From: Bacteroidota bacterium
GTDB lineage: Bacteria; Bacteroidota; Bacteroidia; Chitinophagales; Chitinophagaceae
Length of the DNA: 64,000 bases
Assembly: GCA_030706735.1 (NCBI GenBank)
Contig: JAUZNZ010000001.1
Location: forward strand, 186,001-250,000
Direction: 5' to 3'
Within the stretch, counting starts at the first letter, position 1; each line of letters begins with the position of its first letter. A program made the translations under genes and the position numbers. Under the pieces are notes generated by a model, which had not been told where the DNA came from, made no database searches, and worked only from the letters and a program-made list of their open reading frames with translations. Below are positions 33,471 through 41,768 of the stretch, piece after piece.

Positions 33471-36226
33471 ACCACCACATTGATCATTTTGTTCTTGACG
33501 TATATTACCTTCTTCGGCGACCTGCCTTCCAGCCATTTTTTCACCGTTTCATCGGCCAGGATGAGCTCCTCTATCTGTTGCTGGGTGGCATCCAGGGCAA
33601 TATTCAATTCCGTTCTTGTCCTGCCGTTGATCGCAATGGGATAGTTCTTGGCCGACTCGATCAGGTATTTTTCTTCTACCGTTGGATAAGGAGCATCCAG
33701 GATAGAGTTGTCATCTCCTCCATTGCCGATCAGTTCCCACAGCTCTTCGCAAATATGCGGAGCATAGGGTGTCAGAATGATCAGTAATTTTTCCAGCACT
33801 TCTTTTTTGCCACATTTCAGTTCGCTGAGTTCATTGACCCCGATCATCAGGGCGCTGACGCCCGTATTAAATGAAAAGCGCTCGGTGTCTTCCTCTACTT
33901 TCCGGATGGTTTTGTACAGGACCTTCCATTCCGCTTCTGTCGCCGGCTCATTTGTCCAGACCCTGCCTTTAGCCTCGTCAAAGAAAAGCCGCCAGAGCTT
34001 ACGGAGGAAACGATGGACCCCCTCGATGCCTTTGGTATCCCAGGGCTTGCTCTGTTCCACGGGCCCGAGGAACATTTCATACATGCGAAAAGCGTCAGCA
34101 CCATATTTGTTTACGAGGTCATTGGGGTTTACCGTATTATAGAGACGCTTGCTCATTTTTTCAACCTCGGCGCCGCAGATGTATTTACCGTCCTCCAGGA
34201 TAAATTCGGCATCGGCATTTTCGGGCCGCCATTTCTTAAACGCTTCGATATCCAGCTCCAGGCCGTCTACCATATTGACGTCCACGTGGATCGCATCCGT
34301 CTCATATCGGTCCTTCAAACCATGCGACACGAACCTGTTCGTTCCCCTGACGCGATAAACGAACCGGCTGCTGCCTTGTATCATCCCCTGGTTCACCAAC
34401 CTTTTGTATGGCTCGTCATGGCCGATATAGCCGGCATCGTACAGGAATTTCGTCCACATCCGGCTGTAAAGGAGATGACCGACCGCGTGCTCGGTGCCGC
34501 CGATGTACAGGTCCACCTGGCCCCAATAATCGGAGGCCATGCGGCTACAGAACTCCTTTTCGTTATGCGGGTCCATATAGCGCAGGAAATACCAGCTGCT
34601 GCCCGCGTAGCCCGGCATGGTGTTAGTCTCGAGATGGCGGGCTGTCCAGGCCGGCACGTTGGCCAGTGGCCCTTCCCCTTCCGGACCGGGCCCATATTTC
34701 TCCACATGCGGAAGTTCGAGCGGCAATTCCTTTTCGTCCAAAGGATAAGCAATGCCGCCGCGCCAAACGATGGGAAAGGGTTCGCCCCAGTAACGCTGGC
34801 GGCTAAAAGCAGCATCCCGCATGCGATAATTCACCTTAGTCGTTCCGATGCCCATCTCTTCCAGCTTGCGATTGACGATGCCGATGGCCTCCCGCATCAC
34901 GATGCCATCCAGGAATTCACTATTGCTCAACTTCGCATCCTTGGTAGGATTGGCCTCAACCCCATCATAGTGATCTCCGATGATATTGGTAACAGGAATA
35001 TCAAAGTGGCGGGCGAACTTATGGTCGCGCTCATCGCCGCAAGGCACAGCCATGATTGCGCCCGTGCCGTAACCGGCCAAAACATATTCGGACACCCAGA
35101 TGGGGATCTCGCGCCCGTTGAACGGATTGACTGCATAGGCGCCGGTAAAACAGCCCGAGATCTTTTTTTCCGCCATCCGCTCCCGCTCGCTGCGGCTCCT
35201 GACAAAGGATACATATTGGCTGACGGCTTGCCTTTGTCCGGCGGATGTAATTCTCTCCACCAACTCGTGCTCCGGAGCGAGTACCATAAAATCGACCCCG
35301 AAAATGGTATCGGGGCGGGTCGTATACACTCTAAGACGTTCGGACATGCCAGCTATCGCAAAATCGATTTCCGCCCCATAGCTCTTGCCGATCCAATTGG
35401 TCTGCATTTCCTTCATCGAATCGCTGAAATCGACGTGTTCAAGCCCCTCCAACAGCCTGTCTGCATAGTCTGTGATCCGCAAATACCATTGACGGAGTTT
35501 CTTCTTGACCACGGGATATCCGCCTCTTTCACTCACCCCATTGATCACCTCGTCATTGGCCAGGACCGTGCCCAGCGCCTCGCACCAATTGACCTCTCCA
35601 TAGCCACAATAAGCGAGCCGGTAGCCCATCAGGATCTCCTCACGCCGACCTGCATCCATACCATTCCATTCGCCAGCCGTAAACCGGGTACGGGCATCTC
35701 CGGGACAGGGATGGGCCGAGTTACCTTCCGATGCGAAGATCCGAAGCAATTCGTCGATGGATGAAGCCTTATCCTGCTTGCGATCGTACCAGCTCTTGAA
35801 CAATTGCAGGAAGATCCATTGCGTCCATTTGTAGTACTGTGGTTCCGAAGTATTGACCGAGCGGCTCCAGTCGAAGCAAAAGCCGATATTGTCGAGCTGG
35901 GCACGAAAATTGGCGATATTGGCTGCCGTAGATATGGCAGGATGTACCCCATGATCAATGGCGTATTGTTCCGCGGGGAGACCAAATGCATCATACCCCA
36001 TCGGATGCAGAACATTAAAGCCTTTTAATCTCTTAAATCGCGCATAGATATCGCTGGCAATATAACCGAGGGGATGGCCCACATGCAGACCGGCTCCACT
36101 CGGATAAGGGAACATGTCCAGCACATAGAACTTAGGCCTGGCAGGATCATTCCGTACCTTGTACCTTTCGTCGGCATTCCATCTGCGATGCCATTTCCTT
36201 TCAATATTGCTGAAATTATATTCCAT
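33467..36226 (-). CDS. leuS: Leucyl-tRNA synthetase
   Basis: Class I synthetase of 919 residues charging tRNA-Leu. The HIGH motif is HVGHPLGY, followed by FNVLHPMGYDAFGLPAEQYAI; the CP1 editing domain (TTRPDTIFGVDFMVLAPEH and GTGAIMAVPCGDERD) is intact; the anticodon-binding and C-terminal domains follow. The KMSKS loop reads KMSKR (EKMSKRLYNTVNP), a change at the last position. Length and domain order are normal. It is divergent from ftsX and leads the M23 peptidase gene. Confidence 0.95.
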   Translation of the reverse strand: MEYNFSNIERKWHRRWNADERYKVRNDPARPKFYVLDMFPYPSGAGLHVGHPLGYIASDIYARFKRLKGFNVLHPMGYDAFGLPAEQYAIDHGVHPAISTAANIANFRAQLDNIGFCFDWSRSVNTSEPQYYKWTQWIFLQLFKSWYDRKQDKASSIDELLRIFASEGNSAHPCPGDARTRFTAGEWNGMDAGRREEILMGYRLAYCGYGEVNWCEALGTVLANDEVINGVSERGGYPVVKKKLRQWYLRITDYADRLLEGLEHVDFSDSMKEMQTNWIGKSYGAEIDFAIAGMSERLRVYTTRPDTIFGVDFMVLAPEHELVERITSAGQRQAVSQYVSFVRSRSERERMAEKKISGCFTGAYAVNPFNGREIPIWVSEYVLAGYGTGAIMAVPCGDERDHKFARHFDIPVTNIIGDHYDGVEANPTKDAKLSNSEFLDGIVMREAIGIVNRKLEEMGIGTTKVNYRMRDAAFSRQRYWGEPFPIVWRGGIAYPLDEKELPLELPHVEKYGPGPEGEGPLANVPAWTARHLETNTMPGYAGSSWYFLRYMDPHNEKEFCSRMASDYWGQVDLYIGGTEHAVGHLLYSRMWTKFLYDAGYIGHDEPYKRLVNQGMIQGSSRFVYRVRGTNRFVSHGLKDRYETDAIHVDVNMVDGLELDIEAFKKWRPENADAEFILEDGKYICGAEVEKMSKRLYNTVNPNDLVNKYGADAFRMYEMFLGPVEQSKPWDTKGIEGVHRFLRKLWRLFFDEAKGRVWTNEPATEAEWKVLYKTIRKVEEDTERFSFNTGVSALMIGVNELSELKCGKKEVLEKLLIILTPYAPHICEELWELIGNGGDDNSILDAPYPTVEEKYLIESAKNYPIAINGRTRTELNIALDATQQQIEELILADETVKKWLEGRSPKKVIYVKNKMINVVV

Positions 36227-36371
36227 GATCTTCCGGGGGTGTTGGGAAAAAGTTAAAAGCCTGTGCTGCTTTAAAATAATGCGGTCAAACCATCGTTAAA
36301 AGGGTGACGAAAATACGAAAACTGCCGCAAATCCGGCGAAAGAAAGCGAGGGAAGATGCCTGCAAATCCGT

Positions 36372-36379
36372 TATTTTTG
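36372..36379 (+). promoter_or_regulatory. -7 box for ftsX
   Basis: TATTTTTG matches TAnnTTTG, 41 bases before the ftsX ATG, in the 194-base region between leuS and ftsX. No -33 TTTG at usual spacing. Confidence 0.48.
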
Positions 36380-36420
36380 TCGGTGAGAAAGCTTACTAAC
36401 CCAAAAATTTACTGTTAATC

Positions 36421-37293
36421 ATGGCGCAATTCGGTAAAGGATATGCCAAACGTTCAACACCTTCCTATTTCATGGCCATCGTGGGCGTTTCCGTTGTGCT
36501 ATTCCTTCTCGGCCTGCTTGGCTGGATCGTGATCAACGCCAATAAACTTGGCCACAATTTCAGGGAGAATGTGGAAGTGCAGGTCTATCTGCGCGAAAAT
36601 GTTTCGTCGAAAGACAGCGCCACCCTGGTTCAGTATATTGCCTCCCAACCTTATGTCAAATCTTATGAGTACCTGACCAAGGAACTGGCCAGGCAACGCT
36701 TTATTGCCGATGGCGGCAAGGATTGGGGACCCGTGCTGGACAAAAACCCCCTGCCGGCCAGCGTAAATTTCAAGATCCGGAGCGAATTTGCCAACCCGGA
36801 TTCGCTGGCCAGGATCAAGGCCGATCTGGTTCAAAATATTGCGGTAAGCGAAGTGCAATATAACCAGGTGCTGGTTTCCAGTCTGAACAATATCATCAAT
36901 GAGGTCAGCCTCGTCCTTCTCGGGGTCGTGATCGGCATATCCATCCTGGTTATCATCCTGATCGACAATACAATCCGGTTGGCTATGTTCAGCAATCGTT
37001 TCCTCATCAAAACGATGCAAATGGTGGGCGCAACCCGTTGGTTCATCGCCAAACCGATGGACGTCCGGGCATTGATCAATGGGGCGATCAGCGGGTTGAT
37101 CGCCATCGGTGGTATCGTCCTGGTCATCTTCTTCAGCGAAAAGCTGATCCCGGAGATCAGGGCTCTTCGGGATTATACCCTATTGGGCGCCATGTTTGTC
37201 GTGATCGTCATCCTGGGCATCAGTATTTCCTTCATCAGCACCCATCGAAGCGTGCTGAAATACCTGAAAATGAAGCTGGACGACCTGTATTGA
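36421..37293 (+). CDS. ftsX: Cell-division permease-like protein FtsX
   Basis: A 290-residue inner-membrane protein that with FtsE activates peptidoglycan hydrolases at the septum. One membrane span near residues 20-45, an extracytoplasmic domain with VEVQVYLRENVSSKDSATLV, then three spans within about 165-285. QMVGATRWFIAKP is the conserved cytoplasmic loop of FtsX. No ftsE is adjacent, as is common in Bacteroidota. It heads a run of same-direction genes (DUF3098, uppP, MFS, MBL), of which uppP also serves cell-wall synthesis. Confidence 0.92.
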   Translation: MAQFGKGYAKRSTPSYFMAIVGVSVVLFLLGLLGWIVINANKLGHNFRENVEVQVYLRENVSSKDSATLVQYIASQPYVKSYEYLTKELARQRFIADGGKDWGPVLDKNPLPASVNFKIRSEFANPDSLARIKADLVQNIAVSEVQYNQVLVSSLNNIINEVSLVLLGVVIGISILVIILIDNTIRLAMFSNRFLIKTMQMVGATRWFIAKPMDVRALINGAISGLIAIGGIVLVIFFSEKLIPEIRALRDYTLLGAMFVVIVILGISISFISTHRSVLKYLKMKLDDLY

Positions 37294-37342
37294 GATTTTC
37301 CCGGATTGCCGTATATTGCAGCCCCAATCAACGCAGACTAAT

Positions 37343-37666
37343 ATGGCTACAGCGACCAGCAAGGCGACTCCGCAGCCCATCAAGAAAGCGGTCTCCCCCA
37401 AATCGGTATCGACAAGGCAGAATGCTCCTTTATTCGGCAAGGAAAATTATCGTTGGATGCTGATCGGCATCGTCATCATGGCCCTTGGCCTGTTCCTGAT
37501 GGCGGGCGGGAAAAGCAAGGATCCGAACGTGTTCGACCCTAAAGAAGTATATAGCTTTACCCGGATCACCATTGCTCCCATTCTCATTCTGGGCGGCCTG
37601 GCACTGGAGATCTTCGCCATTTTTCGCAAAGACAAGGGGAATAGCGCCGAGGTGAAGAACGGATAG
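37343..37666 (+). CDS. DUF3098 family membrane protein
   Basis: A 107-residue protein from ATG 37343 (MATATSKATPQ). A Lys/Pro-rich cytoplasmic N-terminus is followed by two membrane spans (WMLIGIVIMALGLFLMAGG and ITIAPILILGGLALEIFAIF) joined by a short loop with DPNVFDPKEVYSF, the DUF3098 signature. The family is found in Bacteroidota, usually between ftsX and uppP as here, which suggests a role in envelope growth; function is unknown. The stop is TAG. Confidence 0.85.
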   Translation: MATATSKATPQPIKKAVSPKSVSTRQNAPLFGKENYRWMLIGIVIMALGLFLMAGGKSKDPNVFDPKEVYSFTRITIAPILILGGLALEIFAIFRKDKGNSAEVKNG

Positions 37667-37697
37667 ACCAAACTGAAGTCAAACACATTTCCCCAAT

Positions 37698-38495
37698 ATG
37701 AGTCTTTTACAGGGAATTATCCTGGCGATCGTGGAAGGATTGACCGAATTTCTGCCCGTATCGTCCACCGCCCATATGAAGTTCACGAACCCCATCATCG
37801 GAGTATCGCATACCCCTTTTTCCGATATGTTCGAGATCGTCATTCAGCTCGCCGCGATACTCGCTGTGGTCGTCCTCTACTACCGCAAATTCTTCGATTT
37901 CACAAGGATCGGTTTCTATGTCAAGCTGGTCATTGCAGTCATTCCCGCGATCATTTTCGGCGTCTTGTTGAAAAAGTATATTGACAGCGCGCTCGGCAAC
38001 CTGTATTTCATGGCTTGGGTGATGGTGGGCGGCGGCATTGTGCTTTTGTTCGTGGACAAATGGTTCCGCAGGCCGGCGATCGATGACGAGCAACAGGTTT
38101 CCAATGGGAAGGCCTTTGCGATCGGCTGCTTTCAGGTTCTGTCGATCGTCCTCCCGGGGATCAGCAGGAGCGCCGCGACGATCATCGGCGGTATGAGCCA
38201 AAAACTTACGCGAAAGGCGGCTGCCGAATTCTCTTTCTTTCTGGCTGTGCCCACGATGCTTGCGGCATCTGCCAAGAGCTTTTGGGACGTACATAAGGAT
38301 CATCCGGAAGCCTTGTCAAACACAAATTTCAGTCTGCTCGTCATTAGTTGCGTGGTAGCGTTCCTTGTCGCGATCCTCGCCATTCGCTCTTTTATCGATC
38401 TATTGAAAAAACATGGATTCAGAATATGGGGCTATTACAGGATCGTCATCGGCCTGGTCATGCTCCTGCTGTTGTGGAAGGGATTGGTGAAATAA
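37698..38495 (+). CDS. uppP: Undecaprenyl-diphosphate phosphatase (BacA/UppP)
   Basis: Recycles the lipid carrier for cell-wall synthesis by removing a phosphate from undecaprenyl diphosphate. The 265-residue membrane protein has both family motifs: EGLTEFLPVSSTAH near residue 14 and LPGISRSAATIIGG near residue 152, facing each other in the active site. Seven to eight membrane spans. It lies 31 bases after DUF3098 and 10 bases before the MFS gene. The catalytic Glu and Arg positions are intact. Confidence 0.94.
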   Translation: MSLLQGIILAIVEGLTEFLPVSSTAHMKFTNPIIGVSHTPFSDMFEIVIQLAAILAVVVLYYRKFFDFTRIGFYVKLVIAVIPAIIFGVLLKKYIDSALGNLYFMAWVMVGGGIVLLFVDKWFRRPAIDDEQQVSNGKAFAIGCFQVLSIVLPGISRSAATIIGGMSQKLTRKAAAEFSFFLAVPTMLAASAKSFWDVHKDHPEALSNTNFSLLVISCVVAFLVAILAIRSFIDLLKKHGFRIWGYYRIVIGLVMLLLLWKGLVK

Positions 38496-38505
38496 AACAC
38501 TGACC

Positions 38506-39942
38506 ATGCCAACCGCTTCGAAAAAAGTGATCAACGGATGGGCTATGTACGATTGGGCCAATTCCGTTTATAACCTTGTGATCACAACCACCTTTTTTCC
38601 GATCTACTTCACGAAGAAGACCCACGAGCAGTTCGGCAGCGACCTTGTTCCTTTTCTCGGGCATACATTCATAAACTCCGCGCTGTACGATTACTCACTG
38701 GCCGCGGCTTACCTGATCATCTCCATCCTCTATCCCATCCTCACTTCGATAGCAGACACACGGGGAAATAAGAAGAGCTTCATGCAATTCTTCTGCTATC
38801 TGGGTGCAACCGGGTGCAGCATGCTCTATTTCTTCAATGGAAGCAATGTATGGCTCGGCGTCCTGTTCTTCATGCTGGCATCCATGGGATATAATGGCAG
38901 CCTGGTATTCTATAATGCCTATCTGCCGGAGATCGCCATGCCGGAGGATCAGGACCGGGTCAGCGCGAAGGGTTATGCATACGGTTACATCGGTAGCGTG
39001 CTGATGCAGGTCGTCGGGTTTGTGCTGGTGTTATTGATGAAGGATGGATTCCTTTCGCTGAGACTGAACTTTCTTTTTGTCGGCCTTTGGTGGGCAGTCT
39101 TTGCGCAATTCACCTTTCGGGTCCTGCCGAAACCCAGGCCTGCAACAGAACAACAAACAAATGTATTAACGGCAGGCTTTTCAGAGATCAGAAAGGTTTT
39201 CCGCGAAATAAAGGAGAAGCCTGTGCTAAAGCGATTCCTTCGGGGTTTCTTTTTTTATAGTATGGGTGTGCAAACAGTCATGCTGGCTTCGACCCTATTT
39301 GGAAGTAAGGTACTGCACCTCGACGAGATCAAACTGATCGTTACTGTCGTATTGATCCAATTGGTCGCCATCGCGGGGGCCATTCTCATGAGCCGCTTGT
39401 CCGTGAGGTACGGGAATATCCGCGTGCTGATGGGCGTGCTCGTATTCTGGGTACTGATCTGCGTATCGGCGTATCGGACGGCCGATCGGGCTGAGCAGCT
39501 CAACCCTTATTACAAACAGATCGAGGCGGCGGAGAAGCAACGGAATATGGCGGCGAACGCTCATAGCGAAGCTCTGGAAGGGCGCATCGATGCCGAGATC
39601 TCGCATCTGAGATTGGAAATGGCGCCGGAACAGACGCCGGTAGAATATGCCTTTTATGGATTGGCCCTGGCAGTAGGGCTGGTCATGGGAGGCATCCAAT
39701 CCCTGAGCCGCAGCACCTATTCTAAGCTCATGCCGGAAACAAATGACACAGCCTCCTATTTCAGTTACTATGACCTTACTGAAAAGCTGGCCATCGTAGT
39801 CGGTATGTTCAGCTTCGGTTTCATCGAAGGGGTGACCGGCAGCATGAAGAACTCGTTGATCTTCCTGGTGATCTTTTTCGTAACCGGATTCGTATGGTTA
39901 TGGTCGGCAAGGAAAAAACAGCGGCAGATGAATTACCTTTGA
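38506..39942 (+). CDS. Major facilitator transporter, UMF1/Atg22-like
   Basis: A 478-residue permease with about 12 membrane spans. It begins with INGWAMYDWANSVYNLVITTTFFPIYF, the N-terminal signature of the UMF1 (Atg22-like) MFS family. A charged segment of about 60 residues in the second half (QIEAAEKQRNMAANAHSEALEG region) breaks the membrane part and is probably cytoplasmic or a coiled-coil insertion. Substrate is unknown; family relatives in fungi export amino acids from vacuoles. Closely spaced with the genes on both sides (10 and 4 bases). Confidence 0.87.
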   Translation: MPTASKKVINGWAMYDWANSVYNLVITTTFFPIYFTKKTHEQFGSDLVPFLGHTFINSALYDYSLAAAYLIISILYPILTSIADTRGNKKSFMQFFCYLGATGCSMLYFFNGSNVWLGVLFFMLASMGYNGSLVFYNAYLPEIAMPEDQDRVSAKGYAYGYIGSVLMQVVGFVLVLLMKDGFLSLRLNFLFVGLWWAVFAQFTFRVLPKPRPATEQQTNVLTAGFSEIRKVFREIKEKPVLKRFLRGFFFYSMGVQTVMLASTLFGSKVLHLDEIKLIVTVVLIQLVAIAGAILMSRLSVRYGNIRVLMGVLVFWVLICVSAYRTADRAEQLNPYYKQIEAAEKQRNMAANAHSEALEGRIDAEISHLRLEMAPEQTPVEYAFYGLALAVGLVMGGIQSLSRSTYSKLMPETNDTASYFSYYDLTEKLAIVVGMFSFGFIEGVTGSMKNSLIFLVIFFVTGFVWLWSARKKQRQMNYL

Positions 39943-39946
39943 GTCC

Positions 39947-40846
39947 ATGCAGTTATACACGATCAACACCGGATTTTTCAAACTGGACGGGGGCGCCATG
40001 TTCGGCGTCGTTCCCAAGAGCATCTGGAGCAAGATACATCCCTCCGATGAGAACAACTTATGCTCCTGGGCCATGCGATGTCTGCTGATCGAAGAGGGCG
40101 ACCGGCTTATCCTCATTGACAACGGCATCGGAGATAAGCAGGACGCCAAGTTCCTGGGACATTACCAGCTTCACGGCGAAGACAGCCTGGACAAGTCGCT
40201 CGCCAAGCATGGATTTCACAGGGACGATATTACGGACGTCTTGCTCACCCACCTGCATTTCGATCATTGCGGCGGCAGTATTATCCGGAAGGGCGAGCGC
40301 CTGGTTCCGGCCTTTAAGCGGGCGGTGTACTGGAGCAATGAACGGCATTGGAAGTGGGCCACCGAACCCAATGAGCGGGAAAAGGCAAGCTTCCTCAAAG
40401 AAAATATCCTGCCTATTCAGGAGAGCGGTCAGCTTCGCTTTGTCGGGACCGGCGATGACAAACCGGCCGAAGGCGCAAGAGCGGCCACTTCATCGATAAA
40501 TGTCCTCACTCAGGTGCCTTCAGGCATCCTTCCACATTTGAACATGCGTCTCGTCAACGGCCATACCGATGCCATGATGCTGCCGCAAATCCATTATAAG
40601 GGCAGGACGATTGTATTCATGGCCGACCTGCTGCCTTCGATCGGACACATCCCGATCCCTTACGTCATGGCCTACGATATGTTCCCGTTGACGACGCTGC
40701 GCGAAAAAAAGGCCTTCCTGAACGAAGCCGCAGAAGGTGACTATATCCTCTTTTTTGAACATGATCCTGTCCATGAATGCTGCAGCCTGCAAATGACGGA
40801 AAAGGGAGTGAGGAACGGAAGGACATTTACTCTGCAGGATATTTAG
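39947..40846 (+). CDS. Metallo-beta-lactamase fold hydrolase
   Basis: A 299-residue enzyme with the zinc motif LLTHLHFDHCGGSI, a later His in VNGHTDAMMLPQ and Asp in VFMADLLPS, and a final EHDP motif. This looks like the quorum-quenching-lactonase/glyoxalase II-like branch, but the substrate cannot be inferred. The N-terminus has no signal peptide. It starts 5 bases after the MFS stop, so it is the last gene of the ftsX transcription unit. The following 120 bases (40847-40966) hold a candidate promoter but no gene. Confidence 0.85.
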   Translation: MQLYTINTGFFKLDGGAMFGVVPKSIWSKIHPSDENNLCSWAMRCLLIEEGDRLILIDNGIGDKQDAKFLGHYQLHGEDSLDKSLAKHGFHRDDITDVLLTHLHFDHCGGSIIRKGERLVPAFKRAVYWSNERHWKWATEPNEREKASFLKENILPIQESGQLRFVGTGDDKPAEGARAATSSINVLTQVPSGILPHLNMRLVNGHTDAMMLPQIHYKGRTIVFMADLLPSIGHIPIPYVMAYDMFPLTTLREKKAFLNEAAEGDYILFFEHDPVHECCSLQMTEKGVRNGRTFTLQDI

Positions 40847-40929
40847 GGGGCCGGAACATGGTGTCCATCGTTTCGTTAATTAAAACCCAAATCACGCGTT
40901 ACGAATTGGTTGCGCCGGGCTCAATGCTT

Positions 40930-40937
40930 TAATTTCG
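40930..40937 (+). promoter_or_regulatory. Candidate promoter for the carboxypeptidase-regulatory-domain gene
   Basis: TAATTTCG fits TAnnTTyG; TTGG at 40906-40909 lies 20 bases upstream as a -33 element. It is 29 bases before the ATG at 40967. Confidence 0.45.
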
Positions 40938-40966
40938 GGCATTAGGCCGATCAAACCGCCTCCTGC

Positions 40967-41698
40967 ATGCTTAAGGCAATATACCTTGGCTGTTTACTGC
41001 TTTCAGGACTTTGCTATTCGGGGCATGCACAACAAAGATTGGGTGGAAAGGTCGTCAGGAAAGGAAGTGCCGAGGTCTTGCCGGACGTAAGCATTATCAA
41101 TCTCAACCAAAAAAAATACAATGTTTCCGACCTCGGCGGAAATTATAGGATCCCTGCGGCGGCCGGGGATACGATCCTCTTTACTTCTGCGGGATACCTG
41201 CCGGATACCATCGTTGCCAGCGCCTATATGTTTTTGGAGGATTTTCTCGTCCCGCTCAGGCCTCGTATTATGGCGCTGCCGGCGGTACTCGTGGATGAAG
41301 CAAGCAACTACCAGATAGATTCCATCAAGCGAAGAGAGGAATATGCCAGTCTGCTGAATAAAAGGCATCCCATCACGCTAATGAATGAAAAGCGACCTAA
41401 GGACGGGCCTGGATTTAGTTTTAGTCCCTTCGGTTATTTTTCATCGACGGAGGTGCAGAAAAGGAGGCTAAAAAAAAGACTGCGTCGGGAAGAGGAGGAT
41501 TATTATGTAGACTACAAATTTCCGCGAGCACGGGTAGCGCAACTCACCCAATTGAGAGGAGATTCTTTGCAGATCTTCATGGTTCTTTACAGGCCGTCAT
41601 ACAAGTTCTGCCGGTCCGCCAACAGCGAGGATATGTTCCTGTATATTAATGACAAATTAAAAGCGTTCCGAAGAAGCACCCACGCGATAAAGCTTTGA
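40967..41698 (+). CDS. Secreted protein with carboxypeptidase-regulatory-like domain
   Basis: A 243-residue exported protein. The signal peptide runs to about GHAQQ. Residues ~25-105 form a carboxypeptidase-D regulatory-like (transthyretin-like) beta sandwich (GKVVRKGSAEVLPDVSIINL ... DTILFTSAGYLPDTI), as found at the N-terminus of TonB-dependent receptors. The remainder is basic and helical (EVQKRRLKKRLRREEEDYY) and has no recognisable domain. It precedes a larger gene with the same N-terminal domain. Likely periplasmic or outer-membrane associated; function unknown. Confidence 0.75.
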   Translation: MLKAIYLGCLLLSGLCYSGHAQQRLGGKVVRKGSAEVLPDVSIINLNQKKYNVSDLGGNYRIPAAAGDTILFTSAGYLPDTIVASAYMFLEDFLVPLRPRIMALPAVLVDEASNYQIDSIKRREEYASLLNKRHPITLMNEKRPKDGPGFSFSPFGYFSSTEVQKRRLKKRLRREEEDYYVDYKFPRARVAQLTQLRGDSLQIFMVLYRPSYKFCRSANSEDMFLYINDKLKAFRRSTHAIKL

Positions 41699-41724
41699 AG
41701 CGGATTAACCACTTTTTAACTTTG
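41694..41724 (+). promoter_or_regulatory. Full -33/-7 promoter for the DUF5686 gene
   Basis: TTTG at 41694-41697, a 19-base spacer, then the perfect -7 box TAACTTTG at 41717-41724. Transcription would start near 41730, giving a leader of about 40 bases to the ATG at 41769 and excluding the in-frame TTG at 41730 as the start. Confidence 0.72.
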
Positions 41725-41768
41725 TTGCCTTGTTGATATTTCCTATACTTACAAAAGAACTACATCTT

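Noticed and set aside
34013-35764. Long plus-strand open frame antisense to leuS
   Set aside because: It lies entirely within leuS, and the leuS protein is complete with all motifs; the antisense protein has no recognisable domain. It is a codon-bias shadow.
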